Assembly (NCBI GenBank): GCA_937974275.1
Contig: CALJIF010000070.1
Location: 20,762 to 84,761 of the forward strand
Source: an uncultured Flavobacteriales bacterium
GTDB lineage: Bacteria > Bacteroidota > Bacteroidia > Palsa-965
DNA length: 64,000 nucleotides
Direction of reading: 5' to 3'
Numbering within the stretch: the stretch's first letter is position 1; the number at the start of each line of letters is the position of its first letter. Of the stretch, positions 56,781 through 64,000 are shown in pieces. Both the position numbers and the translations under genes were made by a program. Under the pieces are notes generated by a model, which was not told where the DNA came from, did no database searches, and saw nothing but the letters and a program-made list of their open reading frames with translations.

Positions 56781-57380
56781 TTATTTCTTTTTCTTTTCTG
56801 AAGTCCAGGTGTCGTAATTGCTCAATTGCTCACGCTGTAACACTTGCGGACGACGCAAAGGCTCAACAGCTTTTAGAGTGGCGTGGCATTCAGCAGGTAA
56901 TTCCTGATACAGTTTTGTGCCTTTCGTTTTCCACGCAATCATTTCGTCGGTAACATCTTTTACAATTTTACCCGGATTGCCCACCACAACTTTGCGTGCT
57001 GGGATTTGAGTTTCACCTGCAACAAATGTTAATGCGCCCACGATGCATTCGTCACCTATAACCACATCATCCATAATCACCGCATTCATTCCTATCAGTG
57101 CATTTTTACCAATGGTTGCCCCGTGAATAATAGCTCCGTGCCCGATATGCGCTGCTTCATGCAACGTAACCGTCGTACCCGGAAACATGTGGACGGTACA
57201 ATTCTCTTGAATGTTGCAACCATCTTTGATAATGATCTGTCCCCAGTCACCGCGAATAGCCGCACCCGGACCAACATATACATCCTGTCCGATAATTACA
57301 TTTCCTGTAACTGCTGCTTGCGGATGAACAAACGACGATGGATGCACCACCGGAATAAAACCATTGAATTCGTATATCAT
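56781..57380 (-). CDS. Gamma-carbonic anhydrase / PaaY-like hexapeptide protein
   Basis: This 199-residue left-handed beta-helix protein runs VVHPSSFVHPQAAVTGNVIIG, IRGDWGQIIIKDGCNIQENCTVH, HIGHGAIIHG and IGMNAVIMDDVVIGDECIVGA, with the three His zinc ligands of the gamma-carbonic anhydrase fold. Bacteroidota proteins of this type are often called PaaY. Nearby paaI- and thiolase-like genes support an acyl-CoA context. A TAAATTCG box is 4 nt before the ATG. Confidence 0.85.
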   Translation of the reverse strand: MIYEFNGFIPVVHPSSFVHPQAAVTGNVIIGQDVYVGPGAAIRGDWGQIIIKDGCNIQENCTVHMFPGTTVTLHEAAHIGHGAIIHGATIGKNALIGMNAVIMDDVVIGDECIVGALTFVAGETQIPARKVVVGNPGKIVKDVTDEMIAWKTKGTKLYQELPAECHATLKAVEPLRRPQVLQREQLSNYDTWTSEKKKK

Positions 57381-57384
57381 AAAT

Positions 57385-57392
57385 CGAATTTA
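57385..57392 (-). promoter_or_regulatory. -7 box, 4 nt before ATG of PaaY-like gene
   Basis: TAAATTCG on the minus strand is followed by ATTT and ATG 57380; 7 of 8 to TAnnTTTG. It lies inside the last codons of the SWIM gene, so it could add a separate promoter. Confidence 0.5.
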
Positions 57393-57710
57393 AGTAAAAT
57401 GTGTACCACTCGGTGATTCATGTGTCGAATCGATTTCCGCTTCTTCAATCGCGTACATCACCGCCGCAAGATGTCGGCAATTCAAAATGTCATCAGGATC
57501 ACAAGTGCAAAAGAGATCAGTAAATGTTTCTTCATCACGACTGAATGTTACTGCGTAAGTATTCACTTCGTGCACCGTGTATTCGTAGTAATCGGGCAAC
57601 AACTCGCGCGGTCCTCTTACCCAGCCGTTTTTATAATACAGATAACCTCGCCCCAAAGCTGCTTCGGACATTTCTGTTCGAAAATTTTCGAGCGTTAACG
57701 GTTCATCCAT
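57390..57710 (-). CDS. Small SWIM-type zinc finger protein
   Basis: This is 106 residues from ATG 57710; a TTG at 57725 would overlap the thiolase. The pattern FCTCDPDDILNCRHLAAVM gives C-x-C-(x8)-C-x-H, the SWIM zinc-binding motif. The rest is short and acidic (LLPDYYEYTVHEVNTYAVTF). SWIM fingers usually bind DNA or protein; alone at this size the role is unknown. It lies between the thiolase and the PaaY-like gene. Confidence 0.75.
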   Translation of the reverse strand: MDEPLTLENFRTEMSEAALGRGYLYYKNGWVRGPRELLPDYYEYTVHEVNTYAVTFSRDEETFTDLFCTCDPDDILNCRHLAAVMYAIEEAEIDSTHESPSGTHFT

Positions 57711-57711
57711 A

Positions 57712-58920
57712 TCAGCACTTTTCAATAATCACGGCATAACCTTGTCCAACGCCAATGCACATCGTAACTAGCGCGTAACGTTTGTTTTGTTCATGCAATT
57801 CGATAGCCGCTGAATTCAGAATTCGCGCACCACTCATGCCCAATGGGTGACCCAATGCAATGGCTCCTCCGTTCGGATTGATGCGCGGGTCGTTGTCTGC
57901 AAGTCCCCAGGAACGCGTGCAACCTAAACTCTGCGCAGCAAATGCTTCGTTTAACTCGATGATGTCAATGTCGTTCATGGTTAAGCCCGCACGCTGCAAC
58001 GCTTGATTAGCGGCTTGCACAGGGCCAATTCCCATGATACGTGGTTCTACACCCGCAACTCCGGATGAAACAATGCGCGCCAAAGGTTGCAAACCAAATT
58101 GCTTCATGCCATCTTCTGATGCAAGTAGCAGCGCAGCAGCACCGTCGTTTAATCCGGAAGCATTTCCTGCCGTTACTGTTCCATCTTTACGGAAAGACGG
58201 TTTCAACGCGCTTAATCCTTCTATAGTGGTTTTGGGTTTCATGAATTCATCCTGCGCAAAAACAATCGCATCGCCTTTTCGTTGCGGAATAGTAACCGCG
58301 GTTATTTCTTTGGCGAAACGACCTTTGCTTTGCGCAGCAGCAGCTTTTTGTTGCGACCACAGCGCAAATTGATCCTGGTCTGCTCTCGAAATTTTATCAC
58401 GATCGGCAACGTTTTCAGCAGTTTCTCCCATCGCGTCCACTCCATACATTTCTTTCATCTTTGGGTTGATGAAACGCCAACCGAAACTGGAATCAAACAT
58501 TTGTGCATCGCGACCATATGGTGTAGATGTTTTAGAAATCACCCAAGGTCCGCGAGTCATGTTTTCAACGCCACCCGCAATCATTAAATCGCCTTCATTA
58601 CACATGATGGTGCGAGCAGCTGCCATAGATGCGGTTAAACCTGAAGCACACAATCTGTTTACTGTTTCGCCGGGAACTGTTACAGGAAGTCCTGCAAGCA
58701 ACACCGCCATGCGCGCCACGTTTCGGTTGTCTTCACCGGACTGATTAGCACAACCCATGATCACATCATTAATTGCTGATGGGTCAACGGTGTTGTATTT
58801 ATTCATTAATTCACGAAGCACGTGTGCGGCTAAATCGTCTGTACGAACAGCAGCTAACGTTCCACCGAAATTGCCAACTGCGGTTCGGATGCCGCCAACG
58901 ATATAAGCTTGTTTGATCAT
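57712..58920 (-). CDS. Acetyl-CoA acyltransferase (thiolase; 3-oxoadipyl-CoA thiolase-like)
   Basis: This is 402 residues from ATG 58920. The N-terminal region holds IVGGIRTAVGNFGG and NRLCASGLTASMAAAR (catalytic Cys), with GGVENMTRGPW and a C-terminal ALGHPLGMSGAR and CIGVGQGYAVIIE (second Cys). The EDNRNVARMAVLLAGLP stretch is typical of the PaaJ/PcaF group, which cleaves 3-oxoadipyl-CoA, but a general fatty-acid thiolase is an alternative. It is 17 bp from the paaI-like gene. Confidence 0.9.
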   Translation of the reverse strand: MIKQAYIVGGIRTAVGNFGGTLAAVRTDDLAAHVLRELMNKYNTVDPSAINDVIMGCANQSGEDNRNVARMAVLLAGLPVTVPGETVNRLCASGLTASMAAARTIMCNEGDLMIAGGVENMTRGPWVISKTSTPYGRDAQMFDSSFGWRFINPKMKEMYGVDAMGETAENVADRDKISRADQDQFALWSQQKAAAAQSKGRFAKEITAVTIPQRKGDAIVFAQDEFMKPKTTIEGLSALKPSFRKDGTVTAGNASGLNDGAAALLLASEDGMKQFGLQPLARIVSSGVAGVEPRIMGIGPVQAANQALQRAGLTMNDIDIIELNEAFAAQSLGCTRSWGLADNDPRINPNGGAIALGHPLGMSGARILNSAAIELHEQNKRYALVTMCIGVGQGYAVIIEKC

Positions 58921-58937
58921 AGTCATTGCCATTAATG

Positions 58938-59369
58938 TTATTGTTCTTCCGGAAACCAATCTTTTCCGGTGCGATATACCGTGCCTTTAAACAAGGCCAC
59001 AGTTTCATTCTTTTGATTTTCTACATGAACATGATAGATGCCGATTTTGTTGGAAAGGCTCATCTCTTCTGCAGTTGCGGTAATCACATCACCTTCGCGC
59101 AACGGCTCGGTATGAGAAATATTGGTCTCTACAGAAACAGCCATTCTTCCATGTCCGTTAGAAGCAAATGCCAGTGCACTATCGGCAAGAGAATATGTTA
59201 TGCCACCATGGGCGATGGCAAATCCGTTGAGCATTTCTTTGCGAATAGTCATGCGTAAAACGCAACGGCCGGGTTGAACTTCTACGCGTTCAATGCCCAG
59301 CCACTGACTAAACCAGTCGTTGTCGAACATGCGGTTAACAACCGCTTCGGCCAATTTGGGTTGATCCAT
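58938..59369 (-). CDS. PaaI-like hotdog thioesterase
   Basis: This 143-residue protein contains MLNGFAIAHGGITYSLADSALAFASNGHG, the HGG hotdog signature of PaaI-type acyl-CoA thioesterases, and VETNISHTEPLREGD. PaaI rescues phenylacetate-pathway CoA intermediates. It is the first gene of the paaI-thiolase string, preceded by TAATTTCG 3 nt upstream. No paaABCDE or paaK is in the window, so the real pathway is uncertain. Confidence 0.9.
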   Translation of the reverse strand: MDQPKLAEAVVNRMFDNDWFSQWLGIERVEVQPGRCVLRMTIRKEMLNGFAIAHGGITYSLADSALAFASNGHGRMAVSVETNISHTEPLREGDVITATAEEMSLSNKIGIYHVHVENQKNETVALFKGTVYRTGKDWFPEEQ

Positions 59370-59372
59370 GTG

Positions 59373-59380
59373 CGAAATTA
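59373..59380 (-). promoter_or_regulatory. -7 box, 3 nt before ATG of paaI-like gene
   Basis: TAATTTCG on the minus strand is one base from TAnnTTTG and 3 nt from the start. Confidence 0.45.
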
Positions 59381-59399
59381 AGCATTCCGCAGGGTTTTG

Positions 59400-60464
59400 T
59401 TACAGGGAAGAAAGTAGCACAAATTTGCCATTCGTAATTACGTACTTTTTTGTGCCGATGGTGACAATTTCACCTTCGTTCAGTTTCGCGAGTTCCGTTA
59501 AATCCTGATCCATCGTATGTACTGAACCGCCTGTAGCGCGGGCGATATCGAGATAAACAGTGTTGATGCCGTATTGCGCACCGCATAAAATAATATGTAT
59601 CGGACGACCGATGGTACGCATCATGGCTGTATCACGCGGCGTGGCCCAGTTATCGGCAATCATTATTATTGGTGCTGTGGTATCGGCATGTGCAACCATG
59701 CTCACTGCTTCCAGATTATTTTCCGGAGTGTCACCTCCGTTGCCGCTTTGCATCGCCTGGAACATGCATCGCAACACGGTTTCGAACTGACCCGTTTGTG
59801 TCATATAAATTCCACCGGTGTTACCAATTTCCTTATTCATATCAGGTTCTGTGTTTCCATCATTAAAAAACACAAACTGGTTGACCGATGCATTTTTACT
59901 ATTCAGGTAATACCACATTAGCAACTGTCCGGTGTAAGGAGACATGCTGCCGGTAACATCACAAACAATCTGCATGTTTTTCCATTGTTTGTTGCGCTTC
60001 ATCACTGCAAAAATGACCGTATCCCTTCCGAAGTTGTATTTGCGTGGACCTTCTGATCTCACCCAAATCGTGTCGTAGGTGGGAACTTTTCCGGTTGGGG
60101 TCATTTTTTCTCCTTTAATAATGGCACGTTTACAGCCTACACAAGCTTTACCTGTTTTTGGGTCGTATCCAAAGACTGATTCCAATGAACTCATTTCGTA
60201 CATGGTGATTGCATCAGAAACAGGAGGCCTCCAAACAATTACAAAACCGTGAAAGCAATTTTTGGCACTGTCCGCATCCAAAGCAGCGGTTTGTTCAAAT
60301 AAACGCCACGTTACGGCAGGATTGTTAAACGCTTCCGGTAATACCCGATAGAGTTGGCGAAAACGTTGCAGGTTCAATTTTTCCTGATTGAATTTATCGG
60401 AAGATGCATATTGGGTATATGCAAAATCTATTTGCATGATGACACCCGCCCGAATACTGTCCAT
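59400..60464 (-). CDS. VWA-like secreted protein, 5' end frameshifted
   Basis: This is the open frame of 354 residues. It has CDVTGSMSPY, a DxxGSM-like MIDAS motif, and a later VSMVAHADTTAPIIMIADNW, consistent with a von Willebrand A-like domain. Before that are CVGCKRAIIKGEK and a basic N-terminal part. The frame continues in codons above 60464 but meets no good start; the apparent signal peptide lies in another frame (see 60515-60655). Adding one A after GTA in that upstream frame (near 60556) would join them. Confidence 0.7.
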   Translation of the reverse strand: MDSIRAGVIMQIDFAYTQYASSDKFNQEKLNLQRFRQLYRVLPEAFNNPAVTWRLFEQTAALDADSAKNCFHGFVIVWRPPVSDAITMYEMSSLESVFGYDPKTGKACVGCKRAIIKGEKMTPTGKVPTYDTIWVRSEGPRKYNFGRDTVIFAVMKRNKQWKNMQIVCDVTGSMSPYTGQLLMWYYLNSKNASVNQFVFFNDGNTEPDMNKEIGNTGGIYMTQTGQFETVLRCMFQAMQSGNGGDTPENNLEAVSMVAHADTTAPIIMIADNWATPRDTAMMRTIGRPIHIILCGAQYGINTVYLDIARATGGSVHTMDQDLTELAKLNEGEIVTIGTKKYVITNGKFVLLSSL

Positions 60465-60514
60465 GAGCGGTTTATTATCAAATACGGCATCATTAAATCC
60501 TGTTGGGAGTAACG

Positions 60515-60655
60515 TTACACGCTGTATGGCAGAATTTTTAATGGAGTATAAGTCCTTACAGGTGTGGCCGGAAGCGCAGCTAAACTTTCAGGGGATGTGT
60601 TTTGTGCGGATAAATTACCGGTTAGTACTAATAATAGCATCATCAGTGGGCGCAT
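60515..60655 (-). pseudogene. Signal-peptide fragment of the VWA-like gene, out of frame
   Basis: From ATG 60655 this frame reads MRPLMMLLLVLTGNLSAQ, a good signal peptide, then NTSPESLAALPATPV, and stops at 60515. Inserting one A at about 60556 (GTAAGG to GTAAAGG on the minus strand) gives ATPVKDLYSIKNSAIQRV and runs into the long frame below. The loss of one base in the organism or in the assembly explains the two pieces. Confidence 0.7.
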
Positions 60656-60844
60656 GGTTCCTCCTTTATTAAGCATAATGACAAATCCGATAAAAAGTGA
60701 CAGACGCGAAACAGAAAAAATCGCAGGTGTTATGTTTTAAACGCCCGGACGATCCGGAATAGTATTCGCAATCTGATTTTTCTCCCTGAGCCGATGACTT
60801 AATTCACTTTTTATTTCCGATATTCAAACTCTTAACACGCGCCT

Positions 60845-62908
60845 GTGAGAACCCTGCTCACCTTATTGACTCTGGTACTTGGATTGCAGCTGTTTGCCGG
60901 AAATGCAGACAGTTTACGTGCTGCACTGAAAGATGCAAAGCATGATAGTGTGCGTATCGAAATCCTTAACAAGCTGGCATTCGAGGTTCGTCCTAAACAG
61001 CCTAAGGAAGCAGAAGATTATGCTATGCAGGCTTTAATGTTGGCACGCAAGACCAACAACAAAGGAGAAACAGCACGTTCCGCCCATTCTTTAGGAACCA
61101 TTTATTATTTGCATGCGAAGTATCCTGAAGCGTTGCAGTATTACTTGGAATCCATACGTATTCGTGAATCACAAAATGATTCTTCCAATTTGGCAAAGGG
61201 TTATAATAATATTGCTTTGGTATATTATGAGATGGGCAACCCTACGGAGTCGTTAAAATTTCATCTGAAATCCGTAGTCATTAAAAAATCAAGAAATGAT
61301 CAAAAAGGACTGGCTTCTAGTTACGGTAATATCGGAAACCTGTATTACGAAATGGGGCAACAGCTCAACAAGCGTAAAGAGTTCAAGAAAGCAGATTCTA
61401 TTTTCGACGTTTGTTTAAAGTATCATGTAGATGCATTAAAGATTCAGGAAGAACAAGTGCAAAAGAATCCGGACAACGTGAATTTGCAGGCAGGTTTAGC
61501 CGGAACGTATAACAACATCGGTAATGTGTATTTCGAAAAGGCATTGTTGAATGATAATAATTCAACTTTGCTCGAATTGGCGCTGGATTTTCATAATAAA
61601 GCAATTGCTATTCAGGAGCCCATTGAAGATGATCGCGGATTGTCGCATTCATATATCAATATGGCCGGTATCTACGATAAACAGAAAAAATTCGACAAAG
61701 CTGTTGAGACGTACAATAAGGCACTTAAGCTACTCGAAGGTTCCGGTATGCGTGAAGAATTGAAAACAATTTACGAAGGACTGGCGGCAATGTATGAAAG
61801 CAAAGGCGATCATAAAATGGCGCTGATGTATTATAAAATGTTCACTAACGAAAAGGATAGTATTTTCAGTATCGAACAATCGCGACAATTTGATGAATTG
61901 CAATTACGCTATGATACTGAGAAGAAAGAGCGCGAGTTAGATAACAAGAATAGCAAACTTCGTATTCAGCAAGAGCAAATTGAGAAAGGGCAATTGCAGG
62001 AAAGAAATTTGTTGGTGGGTATATTTTCTGTATCTGCCGTAGTAGTCTTAATCGGCATTTTGTTGTTTGTGATTTGGAATCGTTATCAGTTGAAAACCAA
62101 AACTGGTAAGTTGTTGGAAGAACAAAACGCCATTATTGCATACAAGAACAAAGAAATTACCGACAGTATCCGTTACGCGAAACGCATTCAGGAAGCAATA
62201 TTACCACACGAACAAACCATGAAAAAGCTGGTGCCGGATTCCTTTGTTTTTTATCGCGCAAAAGATATTGTGAGCGGCGATTTTTATTGGATGGAGCAGT
62301 GGGGTGATAAAGTATTGATTGCTGCCGTGGATTGCACAGGTCATGGAGTTCCCGGTGCGTTTATGAGTATTGTTGGATACAATTTGTTGAGTCAGGCAGT
62401 GAATGTGTACGGATTAGATAAACCGAATCTGATTCTTAACCACATGAACAAGGATTTGTATCGTATCCTGCGTCAGGAATATGAAGATTCTACCGTGAAA
62501 GACGGAATGGATATGAGTTTGATTGCCATCGATCGCAAGCGGAAAGTAGTGGAGTTCGCAGGCGCATTCAATCCATTAGTTTTGGTAAGAAACGGAGAGT
62601 TAATGGAAATTGAGGCCGATAAATTTCCGGTAGGTGCATTTTTGGGAGAAGCACTTCAGAATTTTAATAATAAGGAACTCGAACTACAGGAAGGTGATAT
62701 GTTGTATTTATTCTCTGATGGATACGCTGATCAATTTGGTGGTGAAAAAGGCAAGAAGTTCAAGTACAAAAATTTTATGAATCTGCTGAAATCCTTGTCT
62801 GCGGCTCCGGTTGTGGAGCAAAAAGAGAAGTTGGAACAAGAATTTGACCTGTGGAAAGGTGCTTACGATCAAATTGATGATGTGTGCATTGTAGGTGTTC
62901 GAATCTGA
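60845..62908 (+). CDS. TPR-SpoIIE family protein phosphatase
   Basis: This 687-residue protein starts GTG 60845 with a signal peptide (MRTLLTLLTLVLGLQLFAG). It has about seven TPR repeats (ALQYYLESIRIRE, FHLKSVVIKKSRND), a coiled coil (LRIQQEQIEKGQLQE), and one membrane helix near 400 (VGIFSVSAVVVLIGILLFVIW). The C-terminal SpoIIE phosphatase contains KDIVSGDFYWMEQW, AVDCTGHGVPGAF and YLFSDGYADQFGG, with the Asp metal sites present. It is probably a membrane-bound PP2C-type sensor for a regulator outside the window. Confidence 0.9.
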   Translation: MRTLLTLLTLVLGLQLFAGNADSLRAALKDAKHDSVRIEILNKLAFEVRPKQPKEAEDYAMQALMLARKTNNKGETARSAHSLGTIYYLHAKYPEALQYYLESIRIRESQNDSSNLAKGYNNIALVYYEMGNPTESLKFHLKSVVIKKSRNDQKGLASSYGNIGNLYYEMGQQLNKRKEFKKADSIFDVCLKYHVDALKIQEEQVQKNPDNVNLQAGLAGTYNNIGNVYFEKALLNDNNSTLLELALDFHNKAIAIQEPIEDDRGLSHSYINMAGIYDKQKKFDKAVETYNKALKLLEGSGMREELKTIYEGLAAMYESKGDHKMALMYYKMFTNEKDSIFSIEQSRQFDELQLRYDTEKKERELDNKNSKLRIQQEQIEKGQLQERNLLVGIFSVSAVVVLIGILLFVIWNRYQLKTKTGKLLEEQNAIIAYKNKEITDSIRYAKRIQEAILPHEQTMKKLVPDSFVFYRAKDIVSGDFYWMEQWGDKVLIAAVDCTGHGVPGAFMSIVGYNLLSQAVNVYGLDKPNLILNHMNKDLYRILRQEYEDSTVKDGMDMSLIAIDRKRKVVEFAGAFNPLVLVRNGELMEIEADKFPVGAFLGEALQNFNNKELELQEGDMLYLFSDGYADQFGGEKGKKFKYKNFMNLLKSLSAAPVVEQKEKLEQEFDLWKGAYDQIDDVCIVGVRI

Positions 62909-62948
62909 TACACTGATTCCTGTCATGAAATCTAATCGATGTACTTTT

Positions 62949-62956
62949 CATCTTTG
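62949..62956 (+). promoter_or_regulatory. -7-like box, 4 nt before trHb ATG
   Basis: CATCTTTG is followed by CCGT and ATG 62961; one mismatch to TAnnTTTG. Confidence 0.45.
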
Positions 62957-62960
62957 CCGT

Positions 62961-63332
62961 ATGAAAAGTGATATTCGTTCCCGCGCCGACATTGAAACTT
63001 TAATTAATTCGTTTTACGATAAAGTAAAGTCGGATACAACCATTGGTTTTTTCTTTTCCGATGTTGTGCCCGTGAATTGGGAAGCGCACTTGCCGGTAAT
63101 GTACAATTTCTGGGAGTCGATATTGTTTGGAAGTAATAATTACAAAGGCGAGCCCATGACTGTTCACAAGCATTTATCGGGGCTGCACCGTATGGAACCT
63201 GCCCATTTTGAACGTTGGGTGATGTTGTTTGAGGCCAACGCACGCGAATTATTTGAAGGTGAGAAAACGGAGGAAATCATCACCCGTGCAAAATCTATTG
63301 CATCCATCATGCAATGGAAAGTGAACAATTAA
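62961..63332 (+). CDS. Group III truncated haemoglobin
   Basis: This is 123 residues from ATG 62961. It contains NSFYDKVKSDTTIGFFF, VMYNFWESILFG and PMTVHKHLSGLHRMEPAHF. The His in the last region is the likely proximal haem ligand (F8). The length is that of group III truncated globins, which bind O2 or NO. A box with 4-nt spacing precedes the ATG. It overlaps the convergent hydrolase stop by a few bases. Confidence 0.88.
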   Translation: MKSDIRSRADIETLINSFYDKVKSDTTIGFFFSDVVPVNWEAHLPVMYNFWESILFGSNNYKGEPMTVHKHLSGLHRMEPAHFERWVMLFEANARELFEGEKTEEIITRAKSIASIMQWKVNN

Positions 63333-64000
63333 AACAAGTGCAGCAGTCGTTGTACTTCTGAACCGGATACTTTTTCTATCGGATGTACAACTCCCGGCAA
63401 TACTGCGAAATGTGCATTCGGGATTTGACGGTACACGTGCAACGATTCATCAATACTCACCATCGTATCACGATCGCCAACACTGATTAATACTTTGCAC
63501 TTTATCGCTTGCAGATGTTCCGCGCTTAATGCAGGTTGTTGACCCAATCCTTCCATCAGTTGCGCAGTGGCATGCAACACATCTTCCCAATTTTGCGGAG
63601 CATGTCTATTTGCTAATGCTTGAGCAAAACCGGGAACTTTCTCTTTCAACTTTTCAGGATTTAACATTGCTTTTTCCTTCGTTGCAATTTCAGGCGACCA
63701 GGAGAATTTAGTTCCCAACGTTAAAATTTTTCGAAAGCGATCAGATTGAGCGGCCGCATGCAACGCTACATATCCGCCCATGCTGTAACCAAACACATCT
63801 ACATTTTCCAAGCTATGATTATGCAAATAGTTGAGTAAGCCGTTGGAAAGAAAGGGAATGTTTAATCCTTCTGCGGGAATAGGTGTGCCGCCGTGTCCGG
63901 GAAAATTTAGTGCAATTACCTGATCGTAATTTCCCTGCAGTTCAGGAATGAATCGTTCCAGTTGATCTTTGGCGCCAATAGCACCATGTAAAAGTATCAG
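63329..64000 (-). CDS. Alpha/beta hydrolase, N-terminus beyond right edge
   Basis: The frame is open from the right edge to the stop at 63329, about 223 codons. The sequence LILLHGAIGAKDQLERF near the edge is a typical alpha/beta hydrolase start (oxyanion HG), then GYSMGGYVAL (nucleophile Ser), ISVGDRDTMVSIDES (Asp) and a final LPGVVHPIEKV (His). The missing residues should be few. The substrate cannot be told. Confidence 0.88.
   Translation of the reverse strand: MILLHGAIGAKDQLERFIPELQGNYDQVIALNFPGHGGTPIPAEGLNIPFLSNGLLNYLHNHSLENVDVFGYSMGGYVALHAAAQSDRFRKILTLGTKFSWSPEIATKEKAMLNPEKLKEKVPGFAQALANRHAPQNWEDVLHATAQLMEGLGQQPALSAEHLQAIKCKVLISVGDRDTMVSIDESLHVYRQIPNAHFAVLPGVVHPIEKVSGSEVQRLLHLF

Noticed and set aside
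60515..60600. Programmed -1 frameshift in the VWA-like gene
   Set aside because: No X XXY YYZ slippery heptamer in the needed frame and no downstream pseudoknot seen; a simple one-base loss is more likely.

Overview
The window comes from a member of the Bacteroidota, at roughly 40-45% GC. The evidence is a set of phylum-specific features: secreted proteins with type IX secretion (T9SS) C-terminal sorting domains of type A and type B, a giant SprB-repeat protein in a row with a PorP/SprF protein and an OmpA-family lipoprotein, the gliding ABC ATPase GldA, and promoter boxes of the TAnnTTTG type instead of the E. coli -10. A gliding lineage such as Flavobacteriales, or a neighbouring order, fits best. 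The species cannot be named from this sequence. No CRISPR array, insertion sequence, prophage or rRNA was seen.

Layout. 1-2203 is the 5' part of a large secreted BNR-type repeat protein read on the minus strand and cut by the left edge. An initiator tRNA-fMet with a strong terminator follows. 2.8-9.3 kb looks accessory: a HEPN/AbiU2-like protein, small membrane proteins, a T9SS protein, a Vat/CatB-type acetyltransferase, a degenerate GIY-YIG-like protein, a GT-C-like membrane protein and a two-helix K+ channel. 9.3-11.85 kb holds repeats, a glycine-rich T9SS protein and a cluster of hairpin elements. 11.85-28 kb is mostly housekeeping: hrpB, era, der, metK, gldA, rsgA, dtd and a pseudouridine synthase, plus a 1175-residue SBBP-repeat T9SS protein. 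28-32 kb has an SDR epimerase, an extradiol dioxygenase, a GMC oxidoreductase and a MazG-like enzyme. 31.9-41 kb is the OmpA / SprF / SprB-like surface cluster. 41-47 kb has a Usp protein, a Kef-type antiporter, MiaE, an acyltransferase and envelope proteins. 47-53 kb has a nucleotide-sugar dehydratase, a glycosyltransferase, gcvT and comB. 52.7-55 kb has a Fic protein with a likely operator array and a phospholipase C-like protein. 55-59.4 kb has two minus-strand strings ending in a phosphoesterase, including paaY-like, thiolase and paaI genes. 59.4-64 kb has a secreted VWA-like gene with an apparent frameshift, a TPR-SpoIIE phosphatase, a truncated haemoglobin and an alpha/beta hydrolase cut by the right edge.

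Three patterns are not explained by ordinary gene content. (1) At least twelve genes have a TAnnTTTG-like -7 box only 3-5 nt (mostly exactly 4 nt) before the start codon, which implies leaderless or nearly leaderless mRNAs. (2) A cluster of four hairpins at 11.67-11.84 kb keeps a 12-nt loop nearly constant while the stems differ but stay self-complementary. (3) The Fic promoter carries repeated ACCGCA/TRCGGT sites spaced exactly 53 bp. The SprB-like adhesin also has a three-unit higher-order repeat.
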